Notes under the pieces: generated by a model | What the model was told of the DNA's origin: nothing | Seen by the model: the letters and a program-made list of their open reading frames with translations, nothing else | The model's database searches: none | Program-made: the position numbers and the translations under genes | Shown here: piece after piece, positions 15,676-23,359 of the stretch | Layout of the letters: every line of letters begins with the position of its first letter | Numbering within the stretch: position 1 is the stretch's first letter | Assembly (NCBI RefSeq): GCF_001552635.1 | Contig: NZ_BCRO01000103.1 | Location: 1-43,500 of the forward strand | From: Actinomadura hibisca NBRC 15177 | GTDB taxonomy: Bacteria > Actinomycetota > Actinomycetes > Streptosporangiales > Streptosporangiaceae | DNA length: 43,500 bases | Direction of reading: 5' to 3'

Positions 15676-16956
15676 GTGCACGAGGAGTTGACCGCGCTCG
15701 CCGAACGGCTCACGGCCCTGGGCGAGCAGCCCGCCCTGCCCTGCCTCGACCCGGTGAACGCGGCGATGATCCGCAACTGGACGCAGGCCCTCGGCGACCC
15801 CGGGGACTGGGCCGACGCCGCGCCGCCCGCCATGATCCAGGTCTGGTCGATGCCGGGCCTGGTGGAGCACAAGGGCGGCGGCGTCGCCGACGAGCCGCTG
15901 CGGCTGCTCAACGAGCACGGCTACACCGGCGTCGTCGCCACCAACTGCGAGCAGACCTACGACCGCTACGTGAAGGTCGGCGAGCACCTGCGCTCCACCA
16001 TGCGCTTCGGCGGCGTCACCGGCCCCAAGAAGACCGGCATGGGCGAGGGCTACTTCGTCACCTGGTACCAGAGCTGGTACGACGCCGACGACCAGCGCGT
16101 GGCGGAGATGTTGTTCCGCGTGCTGAAGTTCCAGCCGCGCAAGCGCGCTGGGAACGCTCCGAAAAAGGGCGGCAAGTACCCGCTCCAGCCCGCGATCGGC
16201 CTGGACACCCGGTTCTTCTGGGACGGCGTCAACGAAGGCGAGCTGCGCATCCAGCGCTGCGCCGACTGCGGGACGTTGCGCCACCCGCCCGGCCCGATGT
16301 GCCCGAGCTGCAACTCCACCAACCGCGAGCACGTCGTGGCGAGCGGGCGCGGCACCGTCTACTCCTACGTCGTGCACCACCACCCGCCGGTGCCCGGCCG
16401 CACGCCGCCGTACGTGGTGGCGGTCGTGGAGCTGGCGGAGGGCGTGCGCGTGGTCGGCAACGTCAACGGCTGTCCGCCCGAGGACGTGCACGTGGGCATG
16501 CCCGTCCGCCTGGTCTTCGAGCGGATGGACGACGAGCTGACGCTGCCGCAGTGGACCCCGGCCGGCGCGCCCGAGCCCGTCGCGGAAGCGACCCCCGAGC
16601 CCGAGCCCGCCGAGCTGGAGATCCCGCTGACGCCCACGTTCGTCATCGCGACGGCCCTGGCCACGCGCGACTTCACACCCGTCCACCACGACACCGCGCT
16701 CGCCCGCGCGCAGGGCACCAAGGACATCTTCCTCAACATCCTGACCACCATGGGCGTGGTGCAGCGCGCCGCGCTCCAGGCGGTGCCCGGTGGGAAGCTG
16801 GCGACCATCGCCGTCCGCCTCGGCGTCCCCGCCTACGCGGGCGACACGCTGCGCGTCCGCACCGAGCGCGCGGGCGACCACACCCTCAAGGTGCGCGGCG
16901 CGGTGAGCCTCGGCGACCACGTCACCGCCACCGTCACGTTCAAGGAGGACGCGTGA
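15676..16956 (+). CDS. ChsH2-ChsH1 fusion enoyl-CoA hydratase with DUF35 domain
   Basis: A 426-residue three-part protein. Residues 1-165 are a MaoC-like hotdog domain (ChsH2 N-terminal half, with AMIQVWSMPGL). Residues about 185-290 are a DUF35 OB-fold with a zinc-ribbon cluster CADCG..CPSC. A Pro/Glu-rich linker (about 300-320) leads to a second MaoC domain (about 321-426) carrying the hydratase Asp and His in ATRDFTPVHHD, equivalent to ChsH1. In mycobacteria ChsH1 and ChsH2 are separate and form an alpha2-beta2 hydratase acting on the ChsE1-ChsE2 product; the DUF35 domain docks Ltp2. Here both are one chain. GTG at 15676 has AAGGAGA seven bases upstream. The stop overlaps ltp2 by GTGA. Confidence 0.88.
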   Translation: MHEELTALAERLTALGEQPALPCLDPVNAAMIRNWTQALGDPGDWADAAPPAMIQVWSMPGLVEHKGGGVADEPLRLLNEHGYTGVVATNCEQTYDRYVKVGEHLRSTMRFGGVTGPKKTGMGEGYFVTWYQSWYDADDQRVAEMLFRVLKFQPRKRAGNAPKKGGKYPLQPAIGLDTRFFWDGVNEGELRIQRCADCGTLRHPPGPMCPSCNSTNREHVVASGRGTVYSYVVHHHPPVPGRTPPYVVAVVELAEGVRVVGNVNGCPPEDVHVGMPVRLVFERMDDELTLPQWTPAGAPEPVAEATPEPEPAELEIPLTPTFVIATALATRDFTPVHHDTALARAQGTKDIFLNILTTMGVVQRAALQAVPGGKLATIAVRLGVPAYAGDTLRVRTERAGDHTLKVRGAVSLGDHVTATVTFKEDA

Positions 16957-18119
16957 GCCTGTCGGGCAAGGCGGCCATCGCCGGGATCGGCGCCACCGAG
17001 TTCTCCAAGGAGTCGGGCCGGTCGGAACTCCAGCTCGCCGCCGAGGCGTGCCTGGCCGCGATCAAGGACGCCGGGTTGTCGCCGTCCGACGTGGACGGCC
17101 TGGTCACCTTCACCGCCGACGCCAGCGCCGAGATCGCCGTGCAGCGCGAGCTGGGCATCCCGGCGCTGCGGTTCTTCTCCCGCGTGGACTACGGCGGCGG
17201 CGCGGCGGCCGGGACCGTCGCGCACGCCGCGATGGCCGTCGCGACCGGCCAGGCCGACGTGGTGGTGTGCTACCGCGCGTTCAACGAGCGCAGCGGCCAC
17301 CGCTTCGGGCAGGCCAACAAGAGCGGCGGTACCGGCTCCAACGCCATGGAGTTCTCCTGGCACCTGCCCTACGGGTTCGCGACCCCGGCCGCGTGGGTGG
17401 CGATGCAGGCCCGCCGCTACATGCACGAGTACGGCGCGACCAGCGAGGACTTCGGCCGCGTCGCGGTCACGATGCGGCGGCACGCGGCCACCAACCCCAA
17501 GGCGTGGTTCCACGGGCGGCCCATCACGCTGGAGGAGCACCAGGCGTCGCGCTGGATCGTGGACCCGCTGCACCTGCTGGACTGCTGCCAGGAGTCCGAC
17601 GGCGGCGTGGCGATCGTGGTGACCAGCGCCGAGCGCGCCCGCGACCTGCCGCACCCGCCCGCCGTCATCGCCGCCGCCGCGCAGGGCACCGGCCCCGACC
17701 AGATGATGATGTTCAGCTACTACAGCGGCGACATCGCGGCGCTGCCCGCGATGGGCACCGTGGGCGAGGCGTTGTGGCGGCAGTCGGGGCTGACCGCCGC
17801 CGACGTGCAGACCGCCGTCCTCTACGACCACTTCACGCCGTTCGTGCTGATCCAGCTGGAGGAGCTGGGCTTCTGCGGGCGCGGCGAGGCCAAGGACTAC
17901 ATCAGGGAGCAGGGCATCGGGCTCGACGGCGCGCTACCGCTCAACCCGCACGGGGGTCAGCTGGGCGAGGCGTACATCCACGGCATGAACGGCATCGCCG
18001 AGGGCGTGCGGCAGATCCGCGGCACCTCGGTCAACCAGGTCGCCGACGTGCGCAACGTCCTGGTGACCGCCGGGACCGGCGTGCCGACCAGCGGCCTGAT
18101 CCTCACCGGGACGGGCTGA
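16953..18119 (+). CDS. ltp2: Ltp2-like steroid side-chain aldolase (thiolase fold)
   Basis: A 388-residue thiolase-like protein of the Ltp2 group. Ltp2 is a retro-aldolase that cleaves the hydrated 3-carbon sterol side chain to a 17-keto steroid and propionyl-CoA, docked on the DUF35 domain of ChsH2. Two tyrosines reported as catalytic in mycobacterial Ltp2 have counterparts here: Tyr291 in LYDHFTPF and Tyr341 in GEAYIHGMNG. The thiolase nucleophile region is not conserved, as expected for an aldolase. GTG at 16953 overlaps the fusion hydratase stop by 4 nt with AAGGAGG upstream, so the docking partners are translationally coupled. Last gene of the operon, convergent with a TetR gene. Confidence 0.9.
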   Translation: MSLSGKAAIAGIGATEFSKESGRSELQLAAEACLAAIKDAGLSPSDVDGLVTFTADASAEIAVQRELGIPALRFFSRVDYGGGAAAGTVAHAAMAVATGQADVVVCYRAFNERSGHRFGQANKSGGTGSNAMEFSWHLPYGFATPAAWVAMQARRYMHEYGATSEDFGRVAVTMRRHAATNPKAWFHGRPITLEEHQASRWIVDPLHLLDCCQESDGGVAIVVTSAERARDLPHPPAVIAAAAQGTGPDQMMMFSYYSGDIAALPAMGTVGEALWRQSGLTAADVQTAVLYDHFTPFVLIQLEELGFCGRGEAKDYIREQGIGLDGALPLNPHGGQLGEAYIHGMNGIAEGVRQIRGTSVNQVADVRNVLVTAGTGVPTSGLILTGTG

Positions 18120-18134
18120 GGCCGGGCGGGGGCG

Positions 18135-18818
18135 TCAGCCGGACTCGGGGGACGCCGGGCCCGCCGGGAAGTTGACGCCCTCCTCCAGCAGCGCGAACGC
18201 CGCGTCCACCGCCTCGGCCATCGAGGTGAAGCCCATGCTCCCGCAGCGCATCGCGTCGGCGGCGGCGCGGAACACGCAGACCACCGTGGCCGCCGCGACG
18301 TGCGGGCGCAGGTCGGTCTCGGGGTCGACGCCCATCCGCGCGGCCACCGCCAGCGTCGTCAGATGCTGCTTCTTCTGCGCGTGCTCCAGGCTGCCCGCCA
18401 GCAGCGTCGGGCTGTCGGCGGTCAGCGTCATCATGCAGCGGAAACGGTCGGGGTCGAAGCCGAGGTCGCCGCGCTCGGCGGCGCGCGCGATCGCCACCAC
18501 GGTGCGGCGCAGCGCCGTCATCACCGGCTCACCGGCCGGGCGCTCGGCCAGCGCCGCGAGGACGGCCTCCTGCTGCTCCTCCTGGAAGGTCAGCGCCACG
18601 TCCTCCTTGGAGGCGAAGTAGCGGAAGAACGTGCGCGCCGACACGTCCACCGCGTCGGCGATCTCCTCGACGGTGGTGGCGTCGAAGCCCTTCTCGGCGA
18701 ACAGCCGGAACGCGGCGTCGATCAGGGCTTCGCGGGTGCGCTGCTTCTTGCGTTCGCGCCGGCCCGGGGGCGGGGTTCCGGGGCCCGTCGAGCGGGCCTC
18801 GGGGGCGGTCGCGGTCAT
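18135..18818 (-). CDS. TetR-family regulator of the adjacent MFS pump
   Basis: A 227-residue TetR regulator: the DNA-binding domain spans about residues 22-75 (TREALIDAAFRLFAEKGFDATTVEEIADAVDVSARTFFRYFASK written in two parts: TREALIDAAFRLFAEKG and VDVSARTFFRYFASK). The rest is a helical ligand domain. The ATG at 18818 lies 125 nt from the divergent transporter start, with a 21-bp palindrome between them (18891-18911). It should repress the pump and release on binding a pump substrate. The ligand is unknown. Confidence 0.88.
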   Translation of the reverse strand: MTATAPEARSTGPGTPPPGRRERKKQRTREALIDAAFRLFAEKGFDATTVEEIADAVDVSARTFFRYFASKEDVALTFQEEQQEAVLAALAERPAGEPVMTALRRTVVAIARAAERGDLGFDPDRFRCMMTLTADSPTLLAGSLEHAQKKQHLTTLAVAARMGVDPETDLRPHVAAATVVCVFRAAADAMRCGSMGFTSMAEAVDAAFALLEEGVNFPAGPASPESG

Positions 18819-18882
18819 GTGCGCAGTGTAACGGCCGGTTCCGGGCACGCCAAGTCCGATGTCATCGCGTGAAGTTCGTCTC

Positions 18883-18911
18883 TTGACGACAAATGTCATG
18901 CCATGACATTT
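18883..18911 (+). promoter_or_regulatory. TetR operator overlapping the MFS promoter
   Basis: Perfect 10-bp arms AAATGTCATG (18891-18900) and CATGACATTT (18902-18911) are separated by one base. A TTGACG at 18883-18888 fits a -35 box, placing the palindrome across the spacer and -10 region of the pump promoter. It lies 33 nt before the pump ATG and 73 nt from the TetR start. A bound TetR dimer would block RNA polymerase. Confidence 0.8.
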
Positions 18912-18943
18912 TGAGGTCTCCCCTTCCCCTCTGGAGGACGCAC

Positions 18944-20551
18944 ATGTCGCAGTCCCCGAACGCCGGAGTCCTGCCGCCGCCGGGCCGCCCCGTGGCCAAG
19001 GCCCCCGCACGCGCCCGGCCCGGCCAGGGGCATCCCTGGCTGACCCTGGTGGCCGTCGCGCTCGGCGTGATGATGGTCGGCCTGGACGCCACCGTGGTCT
19101 CCATCGCCAACCCCGCCATCGCCCGCGACCTGCACGCCGACCTCGCCGGGTTGCAGTGGGTCACCAACGCCTACCTGCTGGCCCTGGCGGTCACGCTGAT
19201 CCCGGCCGGCAAGATCGCCGACCGGTTCGGCCGCCGCCGCACCTTCCTGGCCGGGGTGGCGGGCTTCGCCGTCGCCTCGGTGATGATCGGCCTGTCCGGC
19301 GGCCTCGGCGCGGTGGTGTTCTGGCGCGTCGTGCAGGGCTTCGCGGGCGCCCTGCTGCAACCGGCGGGCCTCGCCATCCTGCGCGCCACCTTCCCCGCCG
19401 AACGGCTCAACGCCGCGATCGGCATCTGGGGCGCCACCGTCGGCGTCTCCATCGCGGGCGGCCCGATCGTCGGCGGCCTGCTGGTGGAGAACGTCAACTG
19501 GGAGTCGGTGTTCTTCCTCAACGCCCCGCTCGGCGTGGTCGCGCTGCTGGCCGGGTTGTGGGTGATCCGCGAGTCGCGCGGCGAGCAGGCGCGCGGCTCG
19601 TTCGACCTGCCGGGCGTCGCGCTGCTGTCGGCGGCGCTGTTCGCGCTGGTGTGGGGCCTGATCAAGGCCGGGGAGGACAGCTTCACGGCGGCGGTGCCGC
19701 TGGTGTCGTTCGCCGCCGCGGCCGTGCTGGGCGCGGCGTTCGTGGCCAACGAGGCGCGCGCCGCGCACCCGCTGCTGCCGCTCGGGCTGTTCCGGTCGGT
19801 GTCGTTGTCGGCCGCGACCGGGCTGATCGTGCTGGGCTTCTTCGGCATGTTCGGCACGATCTTCTTCATCACCCTGTACCTCCAGCAGGTGCACGGCATG
19901 AGCCCGGTGGACGCCGGGGTGCGGATGCTCCCGATGACGGCGGTGTTCATCGTGGCCTCGCCGGTCGCGGGGGCGCTCACCCAGCGGTTCGGGCCCCGGG
20001 TGCCGCTGGTGCTCGGCATGGTCGCCACCGCCGCCGCGCTGTTCGGCCTGGCGCGGATCGGCGTGGACGCGCCCTACTCCCACATGTGGCCGTGGTTCGT
20101 GCTGATCGGGCTGGCGTTCGGGCTGGTGCTGGTCGCCGGGACCGAGGCCATCGTCGGCAACGCCCCGGCGCACCTGGCGGGCGTGGCGGGCGGCCTCCAG
20201 CAGACCGCCGCGCAGGTCGGCGGCGTGCTCGGGACGTCGGTGCTCGGCACGCTGCTGGCGGGCCGCGTCGGCGACGTGCTGCCGCAGCGCCTCGCGGAGG
20301 CGGGCGTCCCGGAAGCCGCCGCAGGTCAGCTGGCGGGGCAGGCGGGCCTGGTCTCGCAGGGCGTCGCGCCGGTCCCGCCGGGCACCACCGGCCGGGCCGC
20401 CGAAGCGATCACGAGCGGCAGCCACCTGGCGTTCATGGACGGGTTCCAGACGTCGCTGACCGTCGCGGGAGCCGTCGCGGTGATCGCGATCGCCGCAGCG
20501 CTGCTGGTCCGGCGCGGCCAGAGCCCGGTAGAGCCGGGCGCTGGTCTCTAG
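18944..20551 (+). CDS. DHA2-family MFS drug:H+ antiporter (EmrB/QacA type)
   Basis: A 535-residue inner-membrane transporter with about 14 membrane helices. The N-terminal helix has GVMMVGLDATVVSIANPAI, the DHA2 signature region (D-x-T-V-V), followed by LQWVTNAYLLALAVTLIPAGKIADRFGRRR (motif A, written here only as its end GKIADRFGRRR). Such pumps export drugs or cationic compounds using the proton gradient. The ATG at 18944 has GGAGGA upstream. It is divergent from its likely TetR repressor with a shared operator. The substrate cannot be inferred. Confidence 0.9.
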   Translation: MSQSPNAGVLPPPGRPVAKAPARARPGQGHPWLTLVAVALGVMMVGLDATVVSIANPAIARDLHADLAGLQWVTNAYLLALAVTLIPAGKIADRFGRRRTFLAGVAGFAVASVMIGLSGGLGAVVFWRVVQGFAGALLQPAGLAILRATFPAERLNAAIGIWGATVGVSIAGGPIVGGLLVENVNWESVFFLNAPLGVVALLAGLWVIRESRGEQARGSFDLPGVALLSAALFALVWGLIKAGEDSFTAAVPLVSFAAAAVLGAAFVANEARAAHPLLPLGLFRSVSLSAATGLIVLGFFGMFGTIFFITLYLQQVHGMSPVDAGVRMLPMTAVFIVASPVAGALTQRFGPRVPLVLGMVATAAALFGLARIGVDAPYSHMWPWFVLIGLAFGLVLVAGTEAIVGNAPAHLAGVAGGLQQTAAQVGGVLGTSVLGTLLAGRVGDVLPQRLAEAGVPEAAAGQLAGQAGLVSQGVAPVPPGTTGRAAEAITSGSHLAFMDGFQTSLTVAGAVAVIAIAAALLVRRGQSPVEPGAGL

Positions 20552-20727
20552 CCCCTGCGCCTAAGGTCTGTCTCAAAGACCTCAGGTGTCGCGCGAGTGA
20601 CTAGCTGTCCTGGTGGGGCGATGCCGGAGGCGAGTCCCGCCGGGACAGATCGCGAAGCGATGTGGCACTCGCCAAGGCACGGTCAGGGGGCGAGCCGCCA
20701 GGCGAGCCCGCTGGGCCGGGACTTTGA
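20552..20727. other. Structured intergenic segment between convergent genes
   Basis: No gene is seen in these 176 nt. Possible stems: AGGTCT (20564-20569) with AGACCT (20577-20582), a weak terminator for the MFS gene; nine pairs, one of them G-U, between 20605-20613 and 20640-20648; and ATCGC/GCGAT around a GAA loop (20649-20661). The octamer gactagct appears near both ends (about 20599 and 20724), and ggcgagcc is repeated at about 20689-20706. It could be paired terminators, a REP-like element or a small RNA. Confidence 0.45.
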
Positions 20728-21957
20728 CTAGCTCTGCGGGGTGGGGTCGGGGTTGTTGGTGGGGGACGGCGCGGGCTCGTCGACGGGCGGCTCGGTCGGC
20801 TCCTCCGGCGTCGTCGGGGGCGGGGGAGTGGTGGGCTCCTCGGTCTCCGGCGGCGTCGTGGGGGCGGGCTCGGTCGGCTCCTCGGTCTCCGGCGGCTTGG
20901 CCGGGGACGTCGGGGGCCTGCTCGGCTCGTCGTCCTTGGGCGGCTTGGCGGGCCTGCCGCGCTCGCCGCCGTCGTCGGACGGCGCGGGCGGCGGCTTGAG
21001 GCCCGGGTCGGCCGGGGACGCCGGGGGCGCCGTGCCCTCCGGGGCCTCGTCGCTGGTCGGCACGCCGTCGTGGCCGGGCGTCGTGCTCTTCGCCGGGCCG
21101 CCGTCGCGCGTGGGCGTCGTGGCGGGCTTGCTGGTGGAGTCGGCGGCGGGTTCGCTCAGCGGGACGCTGCTCCGGCCGCCGTCGGAGGTCGGGGTGGCGG
21201 CGCTGACGCCGACGCCCTTGGCCGTCGGCCACGACACCAGCACGCTCACCGCGGCGGCGATCGAGGCGGCGAGTCCGGCGACCGCGCCGATGCCCTTGCC
21301 GATCCCGCGCCGGGGACGGCGGCGGGCCTCCGGCCCGGTGCCGATGACCACCAGCGGGTTGGGGGCCGACACCACCGACAGCGGGCCGGTGGCCCCGGCG
21401 GCGAGCGGGGCGTCGCACGCGGCGAGCACGCGCTCGCGCAGCCAGTCGGGCGCGGTGGCGGGCGCGCGGTCGGCCAGCAGGCGGGGCAGCCGGCCCTTCT
21501 CGAAGGCGGTGATGAGGTCGGTGTCGCCCGCGCCGCGCATCAGCGTCTCCAGCACCGAGCGCTCCAGCCGGGCGCGGGCGGCGTTGAGGATCTGCCGGGC
21601 GGTGTCGGGCGCGATGCCGAGCACCCGCGCGATGTCGGGCACCTCCAGCCACTCGCCCGCCTCCAGCAGCAGCGCCTCGCGGTGGTCGGCGCGCAGCGAC
21701 CCGGCCGCGCGCAGCAGCGGGTCGGCGGTGCCGAACGGCGGCACGGCGGGCACGGCGAACGCGCCGCGCTCGCCGCACGCCGAGCGGGCCAGCGCGTACA
21801 GCCACAACACGTTGTCGCCGCGCGGGGGATGGCGCACCGCGGCGACGAAGGTGTCGGCGACCGCCGAGGCCGCCGCGGCGTCGCCCAGCAACGACCAGCA
21901 GTAGGCGTGCAGGCGGGCGGCGTGCGCGTCGAAGAGGGAACCCGGGTCCCCGCGCAT
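20728..21957 (-). CDS. Sigma-70-like protein with membrane helix and proline-rich tail
   Basis: A 409-residue protein of unusual build. Residues about 6-65 resemble sigma region 2 (LFDAHAARLHAYCWSLLGDA, then WLYALARSACGERG); residues about 78-135 resemble region 4 type 2 (ADHREALLLEAGEWLEVPDI and a helix-turn-helix IARVLGIAPDTARQIL). After an arginine-rich stretch (211-217) a membrane helix follows (about 222-242). The last 165 residues are low complexity, rich in Pro, Thr, Glu and Asp, with repeats such as PPETEEPT. By topology the sigma-like part is cytoplasmic and the tail outside. RBS GGAGG lies just before the ATG. Whether it directs transcription or is a membrane-tethered, sigma-derived sensor is unclear. 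Confidence 0.8.
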   Translation of the reverse strand: MRGDPGSLFDAHAARLHAYCWSLLGDAAAASAVADTFVAAVRHPPRGDNVLWLYALARSACGERGAFAVPAVPPFGTADPLLRAAGSLRADHREALLLEAGEWLEVPDIARVLGIAPDTARQILNAARARLERSVLETLMRGAGDTDLITAFEKGRLPRLLADRAPATAPDWLRERVLAACDAPLAAGATGPLSVVSAPNPLVVIGTGPEARRRPRRGIGKGIGAVAGLAASIAAAVSVLVSWPTAKGVGVSAATPTSDGGRSSVPLSEPAADSTSKPATTPTRDGGPAKSTTPGHDGVPTSDEAPEGTAPPASPADPGLKPPPAPSDDGGERGRPAKPPKDDEPSRPPTSPAKPPETEEPTEPAPTTPPETEEPTTPPPPTTPEEPTEPPVDEPAPSPTNNPDPTPQS

Positions 21958-22110
21958 GTGACCTCCGTGCGTCTGGGTCCCGACCGCTCGGACAAAACGG
22001 TGGGAAAGGGGACTCTAGTGCACCCGGGGACCGTTGAGAAGCCGGGGGTGGCGGGCGGGTGACCGCCGGTGTTCACCGACTCTTCAGGGAACTGCGAAGA
22101 ATGTCGGATT

Positions 22111-22126
22111 ACTGAACTGTTTCAGT
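22111..22126 (+). promoter_or_regulatory. Inverted repeat upstream of egtA
   Basis: ACTGAA and TTCAGT form perfect 6-bp arms around a 4-bp centre, 43-58 nt before the egtA start in a comparatively AT-rich stretch. It could be an operator or part of the promoter of the ergothioneine operon. No regulator gene is adjacent, apart from the divergent sigma-like gene. Confidence 0.35.
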
Positions 22127-22168
22127 GGGGAAGGTCCGTTCCCGTTGCCGAAAAAGAGAGGGCTTCGG

Positions 22169-23359
22169 GTGACCAGACTGACCGTCGACGACGTCTACCA
22201 GTACATCCACGGCGTCTGCTTCAAGAACGGCCCGCCCGGCGTCGTCGGCGCGGAGACCGAGTGGTTCGTGACCTCCCCCGCCGACCCCGCCGCCCCCGTC
22301 CCCGCCGCGCGCGTGCGCGACCTGATGACCGCCGCCGACCCGCCCCCCAACGGTTCCCGCCTCACCTACGAGCCGGGCGGCCAACTGGAGCTCAGCTCCG
22401 CCCCCTTCCCGGGCCTCGCGCCCCTGCACGCCGCCCTCACCGCCGACATCGCGCACGTCCGCGACGCCCTCGCGCCCGCCGGGCTCGACCTGGCCGGATA
22501 CGGCGTGGACCCGTTCCGGCCGCCCCGCTTCCAGGCCGAGCACCCCCGCTACCTGGCCATGCGCGACTACTACCGGGCGGGCGGCTACACCGATTCCGGC
22601 ACCGACATGATGTGCTCGACCGCCTCGGTGCAGGTGTGCGTGGACATCGGCGCGGACGCCGCCGACGCGGCGCGCCGCTGGCGGCTGGCGCACGCGCTCG
22701 GCCCCGTGCTGGTCGCCGCGTTCGCCAACTCGCCGGTGCGGGCGGGCTCGCGCACCGGGCTGCGCTCCACCCGCCAGGCCATCTGGACCGACCTCGACCC
22801 CTGCCGCACCCTGCCGGTGCACCGCTCGCCCGGCGCGAACCCCGCCGACGAGTGGGCCCGGTACGCGCTGGACGCCCGGATGATGGTGATCCGCACCCCC
22901 GGCGGGGACTGGCGGGCCGATCCGGGGCTGACCTTCGGCGAGTGGCTGGCCAAGGGCGAGCCGGGGCATGACGACCTGGTGTACCACCTGTCCACGCTGT
23001 TCCCGCCGGTGCGGCCGCGCGGCTGGCTGGAGCTGCGCATGATCGACGCGCTGCCCGGCCCGTACTGGCCCGTCCCCGTCGCGGTCGCCGCCGCGCTGCT
23101 GGACGACCCGCGCGCCGCCTCCGCCGCCGAGGCCGCCACCGAGCCGGTCGCGGGCCGCTGGACGGCCGCCGCCCGCGACGGCCTGACCGACCCGGCGCTG
23201 GCGGTCGCGGCCCGGGGCTGCTTCGCCGCCGCGCTGGAGGCGCTGCCCCGGCTCGGCGCGGCGGAGCTGGTGCCGCTGGTGGCGGAGTACGCCGACCGCT
23301 ACGTCGACCGGGGCCGCTGCCCGGCCGACGACGTCCTGCTGGAAGGAAGGACCGCATGA
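22169..23359 (+). CDS. egtA: Glutamate-cysteine ligase EgtA (ergothioneine)
   Basis: A 396-residue ATP-dependent ligase joining glutamate and cysteine to gamma-glutamylcysteine, the sulfur donor for EgtB. It has the GCS2-type features VVGAETEWFV (ATP/metal-site glutamate), the glycine-rich SRLTYEPGGQLELSSAP, and TDMMCSTASVQVCVD. Assignment as EgtA rests on the immediately following egtB, egtC and egtD. The GTG at 22169 has AGAGAGG about seven bases upstream; earlier in-frame starts would add a non-conserved leader. The end overlaps egtB by ATGA. An inverted repeat lies upstream at 22111. Confidence 0.92.
   Translation: MTRLTVDDVYQYIHGVCFKNGPPGVVGAETEWFVTSPADPAAPVPAARVRDLMTAADPPPNGSRLTYEPGGQLELSSAPFPGLAPLHAALTADIAHVRDALAPAGLDLAGYGVDPFRPPRFQAEHPRYLAMRDYYRAGGYTDSGTDMMCSTASVQVCVDIGADAADAARRWRLAHALGPVLVAAFANSPVRAGSRTGLRSTRQAIWTDLDPCRTLPVHRSPGANPADEWARYALDARMMVIRTPGGDWRADPGLTFGEWLAKGEPGHDDLVYHLSTLFPPVRPRGWLELRMIDALPGPYWPVPVAVAAALLDDPRAASAAEAATEPVAGRWTAAARDGLTDPALAVAARGCFAAALEALPRLGAAELVPLVAEYADRYVDRGRCPADDVLLEGRTA

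Noticed and set aside
11599..16920. A 1773-codon open frame on the minus strand opposite the sterol operon, and similar long frames elsewhere (e.g. 30454-32820, 38341-40476)
   Set aside because: Low-complexity Ala/Arg/Gly/Val/His translation with no domains, lying exactly opposite well-conserved genes; a product of extreme GC content.
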